The position numbers were made by a program, and so were the translations under genes. DNA of 64,000 nt. It comes from Kiloniellaceae bacterium. Lineage in GTDB: Bacteria > Pseudomonadota > Alphaproteobacteria > Kiloniellales > J153. The notes below the pieces were generated by a model. It saw only the letters and a program-made list of their open reading frames with translations, did not search any database and was not told the origin of the DNA. Position 1 is the stretch's first letter. The number at the start of each line of letters is the position of its first letter. Of this stretch, positions 1 to 8,781 are shown in pieces. The DNA lies in assembly GCA_021776135.1 (NCBI GenBank), contig JAJFGL010000011.1:1-64000 (forward strand), given 5' to 3'.

Positions 1-1
1 C

Positions 2-244
2 GAGCTCGCGGAGCTGAAGGGGCCGGTGCTGGGCCACTTCGCGACCCGGGACAAGTGGATCCACATGGACATGGTCGGCGGTTTTCAAGCGGGCGTGGCC
101 GAGGCCGGTAGTTGCGTCTCCGCGCTCTGGTACGAGGCCGACCACGCCTTCGCCAATCCGACCTCGGCGCGCTACGACGCCGAGGACGCCAGGCTCGCCT
201 GGGCGCGCACGCTCGCCTTCTTCAAGGCTCATTTGCGGGGGTAG
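2..244 (+). CDS. Dienelactone hydrolase family protein, C-terminal part
   Basis: This is the 3' end of a gene that begins before the window; the frame is open from base 2. The visible 80 residues match the end of the dienelactone hydrolase (alpha/beta hydrolase) family. A GHFATRDKWI segment carries the Asp of the catalytic triad, a DHAFANP segment carries the catalytic His, and a closing AWARTLAFFKAHL helix is typical of the family. The nucleophile (usually Cys) lies outside the window. Such enzymes hydrolyse dienelactones or related esters in the cytoplasm; the substrate here is unknown. The gene converges on cobT, separated by only 7 bases. Confidence 0.82.
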   Translation, partial: ELAELKGPVLGHFATRDKWIHMDMVGGFQAGVAEAGSCVSALWYEADHAFANPTSARYDAEDARLAWARTLAFFKAHLRG

Positions 245-251
245 TCTTCTT

Positions 252-2129
252 CTAAGCGTGAACGCGCTGGCGCTTGCGTTGACGCGTTGTGGTCTTGGCG
301 TTGTCTTCGTCGAAGAGACCGGCCAGTTGTTCCGTGACCGCGCCGCCCAGTTGTTCGGCGTCGACGATGGTGACCGCGCGGTGGTAGTAGCGGGTGACGT
401 CGTGGCCGATGCCAATGGCGGTTAGTTCGACCGGGGACCGGGTTTCGATATACTCTATGACCTCGCGCAGATGCCGTTCCAGGTAATTGCCGGGATTGAC
501 CGATAGGGTCGAATCGTCAACCGGCGCGCCGTCGGAAATGACCATGAGGATGCGGCGTTGTTCGCTGCGCGCGATCAGGCGGTTGTGGGCCCAGAGCAGG
601 GCCTCGCCGTCGATGTTTTCCTTGAGGATGCCTTCGCGCAGCATCAGGCCCAGGTTCCTGCGCGCCCGCCGCCAGGGCGAATCCGCCGGCTTGTAAACGA
701 TATGGCGCAGATCGTTGAGCCGCCCCGGCGACGGCGGCTTGCCGGCCGCGATCCAGGCTTCGCGCGATTGACCGCCCTTCCACATGCGGGTCGTGAAGCC
801 CAGGATTTCGACCTTCACGCCGCAGCGTTCCAGGGTCCGGGCCAGGATATCGGCGCACAAGGCCGCCACGGTGATCGGGCGGCCGCGCATGGAGCCGGAA
901 TTGTCGATCAGCAGGGTGACCACGGTATCGCGGAACTCCATGTCCTTTTCCTCCTTGAAGGACAGGGAATGGAGCGGGTTGGTGATCACGCGGGTCAGGC
1001 GCGCGGTATCGAGAATGCCTTCTTCCAGGTTGAACTCCCAATCGCGGGTCTGCTTGGCCATGAGCCGGCGTTGAAGCCGGTTGGCCAAGCGGGAGATCAC
1101 GCTGCTCAGGCCGGACAACTGCTGGTCCAGCATTTCGCGCAGACGGGCCAGCTCATCGGGATCGCAGAGGTCCGCCGCCTCGATAACCTCGTCGAATTCG
1201 GTGGTGAAGCTGCGATAGGCGTCCCGGTCGCGAAAATTACGCCCGCCATCCATGTGCGGCTGGTCGCCGGGTTGGCCCGGTTCCTCGTCGCCCGCGCCCG
1301 GCATGGTCTCGCTGTCGAGGCCGGCTTGCTGCTCGTCCTCGCCATCGGCGTCGGTGGCTTCGCCGCGCTGGCCTTCCAAGGCGGCCTGGGAATCCTCGGC
1401 ATCGCGTTCGCCGCCTTCGCCGTCCGCTTCGCCGGATTCGTCCTCGTTGTCGTCGCCTTGATTGTCCGGGTCGTTGTCGTCGGACGCGTCGTCGTCCTGG
1501 CCGATTTCGATATCCAGGTGAGTGAGCAGGCGTCGCATGACCTCGGCATAACCCGCCTGGTCTTCGATCCGCTCGCCCAGTTCCTTCAAGTCCGTTAGGG
1601 CCTTGGGCTCCAGGCCGGGCCGCCATAGGTCGACCATGGCCTTGGCCGTCGGCGGCGGCGCCATGCCGGTCATGGCCTCGCGCGCCAGGATGCGCAGCAC
1701 CTCGGCCAGGGGCACGTCGCCGCGTTCGGTTACGCGGCCATAGCCGCGCTCCCGGTAGCGGTCTTCCATGGCCGCGTCCAGATTGGCCGCGACCCCGGCC
1801 ATGCGCCGCATGCCCAGGGCCTCGCAGCGGGTTTGCTCGACGCTGTCGTAGATCGCCTGGGCTTCTTCGGTGCTGGGCCGGCGCGCGCGGTGAACCGCGG
1901 CATCGTGATAACGCAGGCGCAAGGCGGCGGCATCCGCCTCGCCGCGCACCTTGGCCACTTCGCCCCACGGCAGCTCGCGCGCCGGCAGGGGCAGGCGCAC
2001 CTCATTGCCGACCAGCCCCTGCGGACCGGGCGCGAAGGAGGCATTGACATCGTCGCGCTCGGCAATCGCCCGGATGGTCGAGGCGGTGGTGCGCTTAAAG
2101 CGCTCAAGAGGGGATTCGGCGTCGGTCAT
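252..2129 (-). CDS. cobT: Cobaltochelatase subunit CobT
   Basis: CobT is the VWA-domain subunit of the aerobic cobaltochelatase, which with CobS and CobN inserts cobalt into hydrogenobyrinic a,c-diamide during cobalamin synthesis. The 625-residue product has an N-terminal helical region, a long Asp/Glu/Gly-rich acidic segment at about residues 210-300, and a C-terminal von Willebrand A domain. The MIDAS motif DNSGSMRG starts near residue 409. Length and layout are normal for CobT. The gene lies 20 bases downstream of cobS on the same strand, so the two AAA+/VWA partners are probably co-transcribed. CobN, the large subunit, is not in this window. Confidence 0.95.
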   Translation of the reverse strand: MTDAESPLERFKRTTASTIRAIAERDDVNASFAPGPQGLVGNEVRLPLPARELPWGEVAKVRGEADAAALRLRYHDAAVHRARRPSTEEAQAIYDSVEQTRCEALGMRRMAGVAANLDAAMEDRYRERGYGRVTERGDVPLAEVLRILAREAMTGMAPPPTAKAMVDLWRPGLEPKALTDLKELGERIEDQAGYAEVMRRLLTHLDIEIGQDDDASDDNDPDNQGDDNEDESGEADGEGGERDAEDSQAALEGQRGEATDADGEDEQQAGLDSETMPGAGDEEPGQPGDQPHMDGGRNFRDRDAYRSFTTEFDEVIEAADLCDPDELARLREMLDQQLSGLSSVISRLANRLQRRLMAKQTRDWEFNLEEGILDTARLTRVITNPLHSLSFKEEKDMEFRDTVVTLLIDNSGSMRGRPITVAALCADILARTLERCGVKVEILGFTTRMWKGGQSREAWIAAGKPPSPGRLNDLRHIVYKPADSPWRRARRNLGLMLREGILKENIDGEALLWAHNRLIARSEQRRILMVISDGAPVDDSTLSVNPGNYLERHLREVIEYIETRSPVELTAIGIGHDVTRYYHRAVTIVDAEQLGGAVTEQLAGLFDEDNAKTTTRQRKRQRVHA

Positions 2130-2149
2130 ATGGTTGTATTCCGCGCCCC

Positions 2150-3151
2150 CTATACCAAGCTCGCCTTGACCCCGCTCTCAGGCAAATCGGTGCCGAAGCA
2201 GCGCTGGTAGTATTCGGCGACCACCGGGCGTTCGATCTCGTCGCACTTGTTCAGGAAGGTGACCCGGAAGGCGAAGCCCACGTCGTCGAAAATCTTGGCG
2301 TTCTGAGCCCAGGTCATGACCGTGCGCGGGCTCATCACGGTCGAGATATCGCCGTTGATGAAGCCGCTGCGGCTTAGATCCGCCAGGGCGACCATGGCCG
2401 ACAGGGTTTCGCGCCCTTCCTTGCTTTCGTACTCCGGGCTCTTGGCGAGGACGATTTCGACCTCCTCGTCGTGGGCCAGGTAGTTCAGGGTGGCGACGAT
2501 GTTCCAGCGGTCCATCTGGCCCTGGTTGAGCTGCTGGGTGCCGTGATAGAGGCCGGAGGTGTCGCCCAGACCGATGGTGTTGGTGGTCGAGAACAGGCGG
2601 AACGCCGGGTGCGGCTTGATCACGCGATTCTGGTCGAGCAGGGTCAGGCGGCCCTCGACCTCCAGCACCCGTTGGATCACGAACATCACGTCGGGCCGAC
2701 CGGCGTCGTATTCGTCGAACACCAGGGCCATGGGCCGTTGCAGACACCAGGGCAGCAAGCCTTCGCGGAATTCCGTGACCTGCTTGCCTTCCTTCAGAAC
2801 GATCGCGTCCTTGCCGACCAGGTCGATACGGCTGATGTGGCTGTCCAGATTGATACGCAGACAGGGCCAATTCAGGCGCGCGGAAACCTGCTCGATATGG
2901 GTCGATTTGCCGGTCCCGTGATAGCCCTGGACCATGACCCGGCGGTTGTAGGCAAAACCAGCCAGGATCGCGAGCGTGGTATCGCGGTCGAAGCGGTAAG
3001 CTTCGTCCATGTCCGGGACATGGCCGCTCGCTTGGCTGAAGGCCGGGACCTGCATGTCGCAGTCGATCCCGAAGGTCTGACGGACCGAGACGGTGATGTC
3101 CGGCCCTTCCATCGGCGCGTCGCCGCCGGCGGCGGTGGGGTTGGAAGCCAT
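2150..3151 (-). CDS. cobS: Cobaltochelatase subunit CobS
   Basis: CobS is the AAA+ ATPase subunit that forms a ring with CobT and drives cobalt insertion by CobN. The 333-residue protein has a Walker A motif GYHGTGKS (residues 76-83), a Walker B segment LVFDEYD (about 143-149), and downstream arginine-rich sensor regions. The size matches characterised CobS proteins. It precedes cobT with a 20-base gap, and a J-domain protein gene lies about 90 bases upstream on the same strand, an arrangement common in alphaproteobacteria. Confidence 0.95.
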   Translation of the reverse strand: MASNPTAAGGDAPMEGPDITVSVRQTFGIDCDMQVPAFSQASGHVPDMDEAYRFDRDTTLAILAGFAYNRRVMVQGYHGTGKSTHIEQVSARLNWPCLRINLDSHISRIDLVGKDAIVLKEGKQVTEFREGLLPWCLQRPMALVFDEYDAGRPDVMFVIQRVLEVEGRLTLLDQNRVIKPHPAFRLFSTTNTIGLGDTSGLYHGTQQLNQGQMDRWNIVATLNYLAHDEEVEIVLAKSPEYESKEGRETLSAMVALADLSRSGFINGDISTVMSPRTVMTWAQNAKIFDDVGFAFRVTFLNKCDEIERPVVAEYYQRCFGTDLPESGVKASLV

Positions 3152-3243
3152 GGTCGATCCTTAGTGTCTAGAGTATCAGGCCGGCGCCGCGCCAAGAATA
3201 GGAAAAGCAAGCGCGCGCCGATAAGTCCAGCCGACTTGGTAAA

Positions 3244-3819
3244 TCATGCGAAGCTGATCTTCAAGGCCGCGTAGGCTTGATTGACCGACTTGAGGCGTTC
3301 CTCGGCCTCGGTATCGCCGCCATTGGCGTCCGGGTGCAATTTCTTGGCCAGGGCCTTGTAGCGCGCCCTGATATCCTGAAACGTCACCGGTTCCGCCAGG
3401 TCAAGGATCGCCAGGGCCTTTTGTTCCGCGGTCATGGGCCGGGGCCGCGCCGGACCATCGTAACCTTCGGAAAAGAAGCCGAAGCTGTCGTGAAATCTAT
3501 GGCCGCCCGGGTCGTCGTGGGCGCCCCGCGGCGCGCCGAAGCGGCCAAAGGGCCAGCTTGGCCGTTCCCAGACGGTGTCGTGCCGGCGCCGGTGTTCGAT
3601 CTCGCCTTCGCTCATGCCTGCATAAAAATTCCACGACAGGTTATAGGCGCGCACATGATCGAGGCAGAACCAGTAATATTCGTTCAGGTTATCGCGCGCG
3701 ACCGGGGCGCGGTAAATGCCGCTTTCCCGGCATCCCGAAAATTGGCACCGCCGCTCTTGGGCAGAGGGGCGCTCAGCCTCGAACGGGATATTGATTTCCT
3801 TTTGATTTACGCGGCGCAT
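3244..3819 (-). CDS. DnaJ-like protein with C-terminal J-domain
   Basis: The last 60 residues form a J-domain: helix II, an HPD motif (KKLHPDANGG) and a final helix ending close to the stop. The J-domain is therefore C-terminal, unlike classical DnaJ. The N-terminal part holds a possible metal site, CQFSGC followed about 30 residues later by CLDH, then a low-complexity Arg/Pro/Gly/Phe region. It probably stimulates DnaK-type chaperones, with an unknown client. I prefer the ATG at 3819; a TTG at 3855 would add 12 residues. The gene sits between bolA and cobS on the same strand, a conserved alphaproteobacterial neighbourhood. Confidence 0.85.
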   Translation of the reverse strand: MRRVNQKEINIPFEAERPSAQERRCQFSGCRESGIYRAPVARDNLNEYYWFCLDHVRAYNLSWNFYAGMSEGEIEHRRRHDTVWERPSWPFGRFGAPRGAHDDPGGHRFHDSFGFFSEGYDGPARPRPMTAEQKALAILDLAEPVTFQDIRARYKALAKKLHPDANGGDTEAEERLKSVNQAYAALKISFA

Positions 3820-3870
3820 GGCTGGAAGTATGGATATGGGGCCCGGTGCTGGCAAGCAACCGCGGCCGCG

Positions 3871-4188
3871 CTAGGCCGTCTTGCCGCCGCCCCGGCAAGC
3901 GGGCGAGGCCAAGACCTGACCGGCGCGGCGCGCCCATTCTTCCGGGGTATGTGTCTCCATGGACAAGGCATGGACCCCATTTTGCAGTTCGTCGCCTAAA
4001 AGGCCGTTTACGGTCTGATGCCGGCGCAGCAGACCCAGGCCCTCGAAACGCGCCGACACCACGATCACCTTGAAATGCGATTCCGATCCGGGGGGCACGC
4101 TATGCATATGGCTTTCGTTGATGACCCGCAGCTCGGCCGGGTCCAGGGCCGCGCGTAGTTTGGCTTCGATGTTGCGTTGCACAATCAT
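3871..4188 (-). CDS. bolA: BolA family protein
   Basis: This is a 105-residue BolA protein. The KH-like fold is visible from MIVQRNIEAKL through INESHMHSVPPGSESHFKVIVVS to the signature NGVHALSM, whose His is the usual Fe-S ligand shared with a monothiol glutaredoxin. BolA proteins work with glutaredoxins in iron-sulfur handling and also affect cell shape and stress responses. The reading frame is open a further 39 codons upstream, but that part does not resemble BolA, and the ATG at 4188 gives the normal family length. It lies upstream of the J-domain gene on the same strand. Confidence 0.93.
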   Translation of the reverse strand: MIVQRNIEAKLRAALDPAELRVINESHMHSVPPGSESHFKVIVVSARFEGLGLLRRHQTVNGLLGDELQNGVHALSMETHTPEEWARRAGQVLASPACRGGGKTA

Positions 4189-4282
4189 AGGTTTCACCAG
4201 ATTTCGGCGTTTGAGGCTCTTTTCATATAGGCGTTCCGGCCCCGCGCAACAAATATTACGCCGCCAGCGTTGTTCATTTAGG

Positions 4283-4313
4283 TTGCAGAGATAAGGAAAA
4301 TACAATTTATAAT
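4283..4313 (+). promoter_or_regulatory. Possible promoter for the ribbon-helix-helix gene
   Basis: A perfect TATAAT box lies at 4308-4313 in an AT-rich stretch, with a TTGCAG at 4283-4288. The 19-base spacer is longer than ideal. Transcription would start near 4320, about 19 bases before the ATG at 4339. This is pattern reading only. Confidence 0.35.
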
Positions 4314-4338
4314 TGAATTTTAATGAATCAGGCCTACT

Positions 4339-4791
4339 ATGGCAGGCGTTTTAACGAGGGGATTGGCCTTGAGCGACCATTTGCCAGAAAATTCGCAAGA
4401 CCGGCACGGCGGCGGCCCGGCATCCTCTGGCCGGGGGGCCGGTACGGCCACGGGCCGGGGGCCCAGTACGCTGGTCAACCGGAATGTGTTTATCGGCAGT
4501 CATCGCACCAGCATACGCCTAGAGCCGGCCATGTGGGACTCCCTGGCGGAGATTTGCCGCCGCGAGGACATGACTCTGCATGAGGTTTGCGGCCTCATCG
4601 ATGCGCGCCGTCAGGCGTCCAGCCTGACCGCCGCCATACGGGTTTTCGCGCTGACCTACTATCGCGCCGCCGCGACCGAAGACGGCCACGCGAGCAGCGG
4701 CCACGGCCTGCTCTACGCCAAACGCCGCCGCCGCCGGCGCAAGCTGGTGGAACTGGATGGCGAAGCTTTCCGGAGCGCCGATATTTCGTAA
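4339..4791 (+). CDS. Ribbon-helix-helix domain protein (RHH_4 type)
   Basis: The 150-residue product has a disordered Gly/Ser/Pro-rich N-terminus, then a ribbon-helix-helix module at roughly residues 50-115. That module contains HRTSIRLEPAMWDSLAEI and LTAAIRVFALTYYR, as seen in the alphaproteobacterial RHH_4 family. A basic KRRRRRRK stretch follows. RHH proteins dimerise and insert a beta ribbon into the DNA major groove; the target here is unknown. A second, shorter member of the same family is encoded at 56797-57102. The gene stands alone, divergent from bolA and convergent with the DUF2889 gene. Confidence 0.75.
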   Translation: MAGVLTRGLALSDHLPENSQDRHGGGPASSGRGAGTATGRGPSTLVNRNVFIGSHRTSIRLEPAMWDSLAEICRREDMTLHEVCGLIDARRQASSLTAAIRVFALTYYRAAATEDGHASSGHGLLYAKRRRRRRKLVELDGEAFRSADIS

Positions 4792-4802
4792 GGTTGGGCT
4801 AG

Positions 4803-5387
4803 CTATTGCCGGTCTTTTTTACCTGGCGCGGGTTCCTTGGGGCCGGTGTAGAACTCAGGCCATTGCTTTTTGGCGACCTCGCCCTCGCTGCTGAAGACGT
4901 GGCAGGCGTTCAAGAGCGGCGGCCGTCCGGTGCGCGGCCGGTCCCGGTTCCGCTTGACTAGAAACGGATACAAGGTCTGGAACGCGACCGTGCCCATGGC
5001 GACGAGCATTTCGTCCAGATGGGTGCAGCCCTCCACACCGCCGAGGTTCTCGCGCACGGCGCGGCGCCACCCGGCGGCCACGCGCTTGCCGATCATGCGC
5101 TTGAAATTCGGCGTCACCGCCGGGCACAGTTCGTAGGGCCCCTTGTCGGTAACGGCTTCGATATCGCGGACGATCAAATCCTCGTCCAAGGTCACGCGCA
5201 GCCACATGTCGTGGAGGGCCTCGCCGGCCTCGATTTGGCCGCGGTAATCGTTGGCGAAACCATAAGATTTCACGTCCGTCATGTGCCCTTCGATATCGAA
5301 CAGCCCGTCCGCCCGGTGGAAGCCTTGAAAGTCGATACTCCGGGTGTGCAGGTGTTCGCGCTCGGTCTTAGCTGGGGGCAGGGGCAT
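4803..5387 (-). CDS. DUF2889 domain-containing protein
   Basis: This 194-residue protein matches the DUF2889 family in sequence character. It opens with REHLHTRSIDFQGFHRADGL, continues with a DIEGHMTDVKSYGF strand region, and has a conserved CTHLDEML motif in the second half. The function is unknown; the His/Asp/Cys-containing motifs could suit a metal or nucleotide ligand, but that is a guess. Its ATG directly follows the TGA of the CorC-like gene, so the two are translationally adjacent at the end of the aroK-aroB operon. Confidence 0.8.
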   Translation of the reverse strand: MPLPPAKTEREHLHTRSIDFQGFHRADGLFDIEGHMTDVKSYGFANDYRGQIEAGEALHDMWLRVTLDEDLIVRDIEAVTDKGPYELCPAVTPNFKRMIGKRVAAGWRRAVRENLGGVEGCTHLDEMLVAMGTVAFQTLYPFLVKRNRDRPRTGRPPLLNACHVFSSEGEVAKKQWPEFYTGPKEPAPGKKDRQ

Positions 5388-6707
5388 TCATGACTCGCTG
5401 GATTTCATGGGTCGGGTCGTGCCGTCTTTGCTTAACGGCTGGATTTTGATCGAGGTGATTTGATTTTTTTGCCGGTGCACGATCTCGAAACGCAAATTGT
5501 GGAAAACGAAGGCTTGACCGGTTTTGGGAATGCGCCGCGCCTCATGCAGGATCAGGCCGGCGACGGTGGCCGCTTCCTCGTCGGGCAGGCGCCATTCGAA
5601 TTGGCGGTTCAAATCGCGAATCGTCACGCTGCCATCGACCAGCAGGCTGCCGTCTTTCTGCACCAGGACGCCTTCGATCTCGACATCGTGTTCGTCCGCG
5701 ATCTCGCCGACGATTTCCTCCAGGATATCCTCCAGAGTGACGATACCCAGAACCTCGCCGTACTCGTCGACGACGATGGCGAAGTGTTCGTGGCGCGAGC
5801 GGAAAGCCTGTAACTGCAACAAGAGGTCGGTGGATTCGGGAATGAACCAGGGCGGGCTGGCGATCGTAAGCACATCCAGGTCGTCCAGTTCGGCCAAGGT
5901 GGCCACGGCGGACAGCGCATGGACCGCGCGCAGAAGCGCCTTGGCGTGCAGCACGCCGACGATGTTGTCGGGACTGTCTTTCCACAGGGGCAGGCGCGTG
6001 TGCGGGCTTCGCAAGACCTCCTCGACGATTTGCGCCGGCGGCAAGCCGGCGTCGATGGTGATGACCTTCTTGCGGTGGGTCATGATGTCCGCGACCGCGA
6101 CATCGGCCAGGTCGAGTATGGAACGCATCATGGCGCGTTCGTGGCGTTCCTCCTCGCCGACGCGGGCATGAAGGTCGATCGCGCCACGCAGTTCTTCTTC
6201 CTGATGCGTCATCTCCAGGCGATCCGACATCGCGATCCCGAAAATTTTCAAGGTCGTCCGGACCACGACGTGAATGGCGTGGGTAATTGGGAACAGTAAG
6301 GTGACCAAGGGCCCCATGACCGGCGCGACCCGCAAGGCGATTCGGTCGGCATGACGAAGGGCGTAGGTTTTGGGCAAAACCTCGGCGAAGACCAGGATCA
6401 ACAAGGTCATGGCGATGGTCGCGTAAGCCACGCCGGTATTGCCGTAAATGTTGATGAGCACGCCCGTGGCCAGGGCCGAGGCCATGATATTGACCAGGTT
6501 GTTGCCAAGCAGGATGGCGCCGATCAGCCGCTCCTTTTGCCGCCATAACTTGTTGACCAGGGCGGCGCGGCGGTTGCCTTTCCGCTCAAGCGTGTGCATG
6601 CGCGGTTGGGAGGCGGCGGTCAGGGACGTCTCCGAACCGGAAAAAAACGCCGAGGCGATGAGCAACGCTATAATCGCGCCGGCGGGTACGAGGATACTCA
6701 TTTCCAT
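5388..6707 (-). CDS. HlyC/CorC (CNNM) family protein
   Basis: This 439-residue membrane protein has the CNNM/CorC architecture. A DUF21 transmembrane domain covers about residues 1-190, with FFSGSETSLTAAS and LLGNNLVNIMASA helices. A pair of CBS domains covers about 205-340, and a C-terminal CorC_HlyC domain ends near ITSIKIQPL. Family members are linked to magnesium and cobalt efflux or to membrane integrity; the haemolysin label is historical. It starts 6 bases after the aroB stop and its stop abuts the DUF2889 start, so it is part of the aroK-aroB operon. Confidence 0.9.
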   Translation of the reverse strand: MEMSILVPAGAIIALLIASAFFSGSETSLTAASQPRMHTLERKGNRRAALVNKLWRQKERLIGAILLGNNLVNIMASALATGVLINIYGNTGVAYATIAMTLLILVFAEVLPKTYALRHADRIALRVAPVMGPLVTLLFPITHAIHVVVRTTLKIFGIAMSDRLEMTHQEEELRGAIDLHARVGEEERHERAMMRSILDLADVAVADIMTHRKKVITIDAGLPPAQIVEEVLRSPHTRLPLWKDSPDNIVGVLHAKALLRAVHALSAVATLAELDDLDVLTIASPPWFIPESTDLLLQLQAFRSRHEHFAIVVDEYGEVLGIVTLEDILEEIVGEIADEHDVEIEGVLVQKDGSLLVDGSVTIRDLNRQFEWRLPDEEAATVAGLILHEARRIPKTGQAFVFHNLRFEIVHRQKNQITSIKIQPLSKDGTTRPMKSSES

Positions 6708-6713
6708 GTCTAA

Positions 6714-7829
6714 TCAGGCTGCAAGCGTCGCGGTCAAGAGCGCCTCGACCTCCGCCGCATCAACCTTGTCGCTCAGGAAGGCTTGACCGATGCCGCGCGC
6801 CAGGATGAAGGCCGTGCGCCCCTGGGATACCTTCTTGTCCCTGGCCATGTGGTCCAGCAGGCGTCGCGGGTTCCAGACCCGCCCTTGGACTTGCCCGGCC
6901 CCGGTCGCCAGGCCGACGGCCGCCAGGTGACGGCGCAAGCGCGCGGCGTCTTCAACCGGGCACAGCGAGAGCCGCACCGATAAATCGAGGGCCATGACCA
7001 TGCCGATGGCGACCGCCTCGCCATGGAGAAGTTCGTCGCCAAAACCGGTTTCGGCTTCCAAGGCATGGCCGAAGGTATGGCCGAGGTTCAGGAGCGCGCG
7101 CCGCCCTTGCTCGCGCTCGTCCTCGGCGACAATCGCGGCCTTGGCGGCGCAGCTTTCGGCGACCGCGTGCCGGCGGGCGCTGGGATCGCCCTCGATCACG
7201 GCCATGCCATGGCTTTCCAGCCAGGTAAAGAACTCGGGCCGGTCTATGATTCCGTATTTGACCACTTCGGCGTATCCGGACAGGACTTGACGGCGCGGCA
7301 GGGTGGACAGCACCTCGGTATCGGCCAGGACCAGGCGCGGCTGATGAAAACTGCCGACCAGATTCTTGCCATGGGCGGTATTGATGCCGGTCTTGCCGCC
7401 GACCGAGCTATCGACCTGGGCCAGGAGCGTGGTCGGAATCTGCACGAAGCCGATACCGCGCAGCACAATGGCGGCGGCGAAACCGGTCAGGTCGCCGATC
7501 ACGCCGCCGCCCAAGGCAATCAAGGTGGTGCTGCGCTCTATCTTCAACTCCAGCAGGCGGGCGATCAGTTTTTCCAGGTGCGCGAAATCCTTGGTTTGCT
7601 CACCGGGGGGCAGAACCAGCGCCTCATGGTCGATACCGGCATCGGCCAAGGAGCGCTCCAAGGTGGCCAAATGAAAGTCCGCGACCGTGGTATCGGTCAC
7701 GATCACGGCGCGCGGCTGCGGCAGAACGGGGGCGATATGACTGCCGGCCGCGGCCAGCAGGCCGTCACCGATCAGGATGTCGTAACTCCGCTCGCCCAGG
7801 GATACGTTTTGGCGCAGGGGCGCGGTCAT
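6714..7829 (-). CDS. aroB: 3-dehydroquinate synthase
   Basis: AroB converts DAHP to 3-dehydroquinate, the second step of the shikimate pathway, using NAD and a divalent metal. The 371-residue product shows the NAD-binding glycine motif GGGVIGDLTGF, the PTTLLAQVDSSVGGKTGIN signature, and the metal-ligand regions LGHTFGHALE and HGEAVAIGM. The frame is open far upstream, but the ATG at 7829 overlaps the aroK stop in an ATGA, which gives the normal family length and fixes the start. aroK-aroB is a common alphaproteobacterial pair. Confidence 0.96.
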   Translation of the reverse strand: MTAPLRQNVSLGERSYDILIGDGLLAAAGSHIAPVLPQPRAVIVTDTTVADFHLATLERSLADAGIDHEALVLPPGEQTKDFAHLEKLIARLLELKIERSTTLIALGGGVIGDLTGFAAAIVLRGIGFVQIPTTLLAQVDSSVGGKTGINTAHGKNLVGSFHQPRLVLADTEVLSTLPRRQVLSGYAEVVKYGIIDRPEFFTWLESHGMAVIEGDPSARRHAVAESCAAKAAIVAEDEREQGRRALLNLGHTFGHALEAETGFGDELLHGEAVAIGMVMALDLSVRLSLCPVEDAARLRRHLAAVGLATGAGQVQGRVWNPRRLLDHMARDKKVSQGRTAFILARGIGQAFLSDKVDAAEVEALLTATLAA

Positions 7830-8422
7830 GGCGCAACCGCGCCCGGCGTGGCCAAGTAGGCGCCGATGGCGGCGCGGGCGCGCGCGACCGTGACCTCGGG
7901 CGGGCCGTCTTGTGAATCGATGGCGATATCCGCCTCGGCATAGACCGGGTAGCGTTCCTCGATCAGGCGGGCCAGAATCTCCTTCGGATCGCCGCGCTTC
8001 AGCAGGGGGCGGTGGTTGCGCCGCGATGTGCGCTTGAGCAACAAGTCGAGGTCCGCCTTGAGCCACAGCGAGGTCGCGCGTTCCTTGATCAGCGCCCGGG
8101 TGCCGGCATCCATGAAGGCGCCGCCGCCGGTCGCCATGACGTGCACGGGCTGGTTGAGAAGCCGGGCGATCACCCGGCGCTCGCCGTCGCGGAAGGCGGC
8201 TTCGCCGTGGCGCTCGAAAATATCCTCGATGGCGCAACCGGCCGCGGCTTCGATCTCGGCGTCCGCGTCGATGAAACTCAAGCCGAATCCGCTTGCCAGC
8301 CGGCGCCCGATGCACGACTTCCCGGCCCCCATCAGGCCGACCAGGACGATAGTTTTTTCCGGGGTTTTTTCCGGTGCGATGTTGGGCTTGGGAGGGCTAT
8401 CCCTGGGATCGGAATCGGGCAT
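7826..8422 (-). CDS. aroK: Shikimate kinase
   Basis: Shikimate kinase phosphorylates shikimate at O3 with ATP. The 198-residue protein has an extended, probably disordered Pro/Lys N-terminus of about 22 residues, a Walker A motif GLMGAGKS (29-36), the FIDADAEIE region that binds shikimate, the MATGGGAF motif, and the R-x-PLL lid segment. It overlaps aroB by 4 bases and is the first gene of the aroK-aroB-CorC-DUF2889 run. Confidence 0.96.
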   Translation of the reverse strand: MPDSDPRDSPPKPNIAPEKTPEKTIVLVGLMGAGKSCIGRRLASGFGLSFIDADAEIEAAAGCAIEDIFERHGEAAFRDGERRVIARLLNQPVHVMATGGGAFMDAGTRALIKERATSLWLKADLDLLLKRTSRRNHRPLLKRGDPKEILARLIEERYPVYAEADIAIDSQDGPPEVTVARARAAIGAYLATPGAVAP

Positions 8423-8454
8423 GGCGGTCAGGAAATATGCCTGGAATCATCGAC

Positions 8455-8471
8455 GTCTGGCGTTGCCAGAC
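8455..8471. repeat. Short perfect inverted repeat upstream of aroK
   Basis: GTCTGGC and GCCAGAC form 7-base arms around a 3-base loop, about 33 bases upstream of the aroK start in the divergent gap at 8423-8640. It could be an operator or a 5' leader hairpin. No other strong signal was recognised in that 218-base gap. Confidence 0.4.
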
Positions 8472-8640
8472 TCGAAGGCCAGTGTATAAGCTGCCGCAAA
8501 TTCGCCATAGTCGAAACTTATCATTCTTGTTCTTGGTCTTGGCAAGCGCGATATGTTGAGGCGGTGAGTTGGATTCGCCCCATTATTGCCAAAGATTCTT
8601 TGGTATCGCCCCCGCCCTTTAACTTTCGTCAATATGCCTC

Positions 8641-8781
8641 ATGAGAAGATTGAGCTTGGTTGTGATTGTTCTCGTTCTCGGTGCCATTGTAGCGGGTGCC
8701 GCGTACTTGGTCACCTGGGACATTCCGCCGCCCACCGTAAGCGTTGAAAAAGCCCTTCCAGATGAACGCTTCCCCCGTTGA
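8641..8781 (+). CDS. Small single-pass membrane protein (46 aa)
   Basis: A short frame encodes 46 residues. A basic MRR start is followed by a hydrophobic helix at residues 4-24 (LSLVVIVLVLGAIVAGAAYL), then a polar tail with TWDIPPPT and ending LPDERFPR. The organisation, one N-terminal membrane anchor and a short Pro-rich outside tail, looks purposeful, and I recall similar tails in small proteins of other Rhodospirillales, which I cannot verify here. Its last 20 bases overlap the start of the next gene in another frame, which suggests translational coupling. No strong Shine-Dalgarno is visible. Confidence 0.6.
   Translation: MRRLSLVVIVLVLGAIVAGAAYLVTWDIPPPTVSVEKALPDERFPR

Noticed and set aside
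558..1598. 346-codon open frame opposite cobT
   Set aside because: It is complementary to a clear cobT coding frame, is Gly/Ala/His/Gln-biased as expected for a high-GC shadow, and has no recognisable domain.
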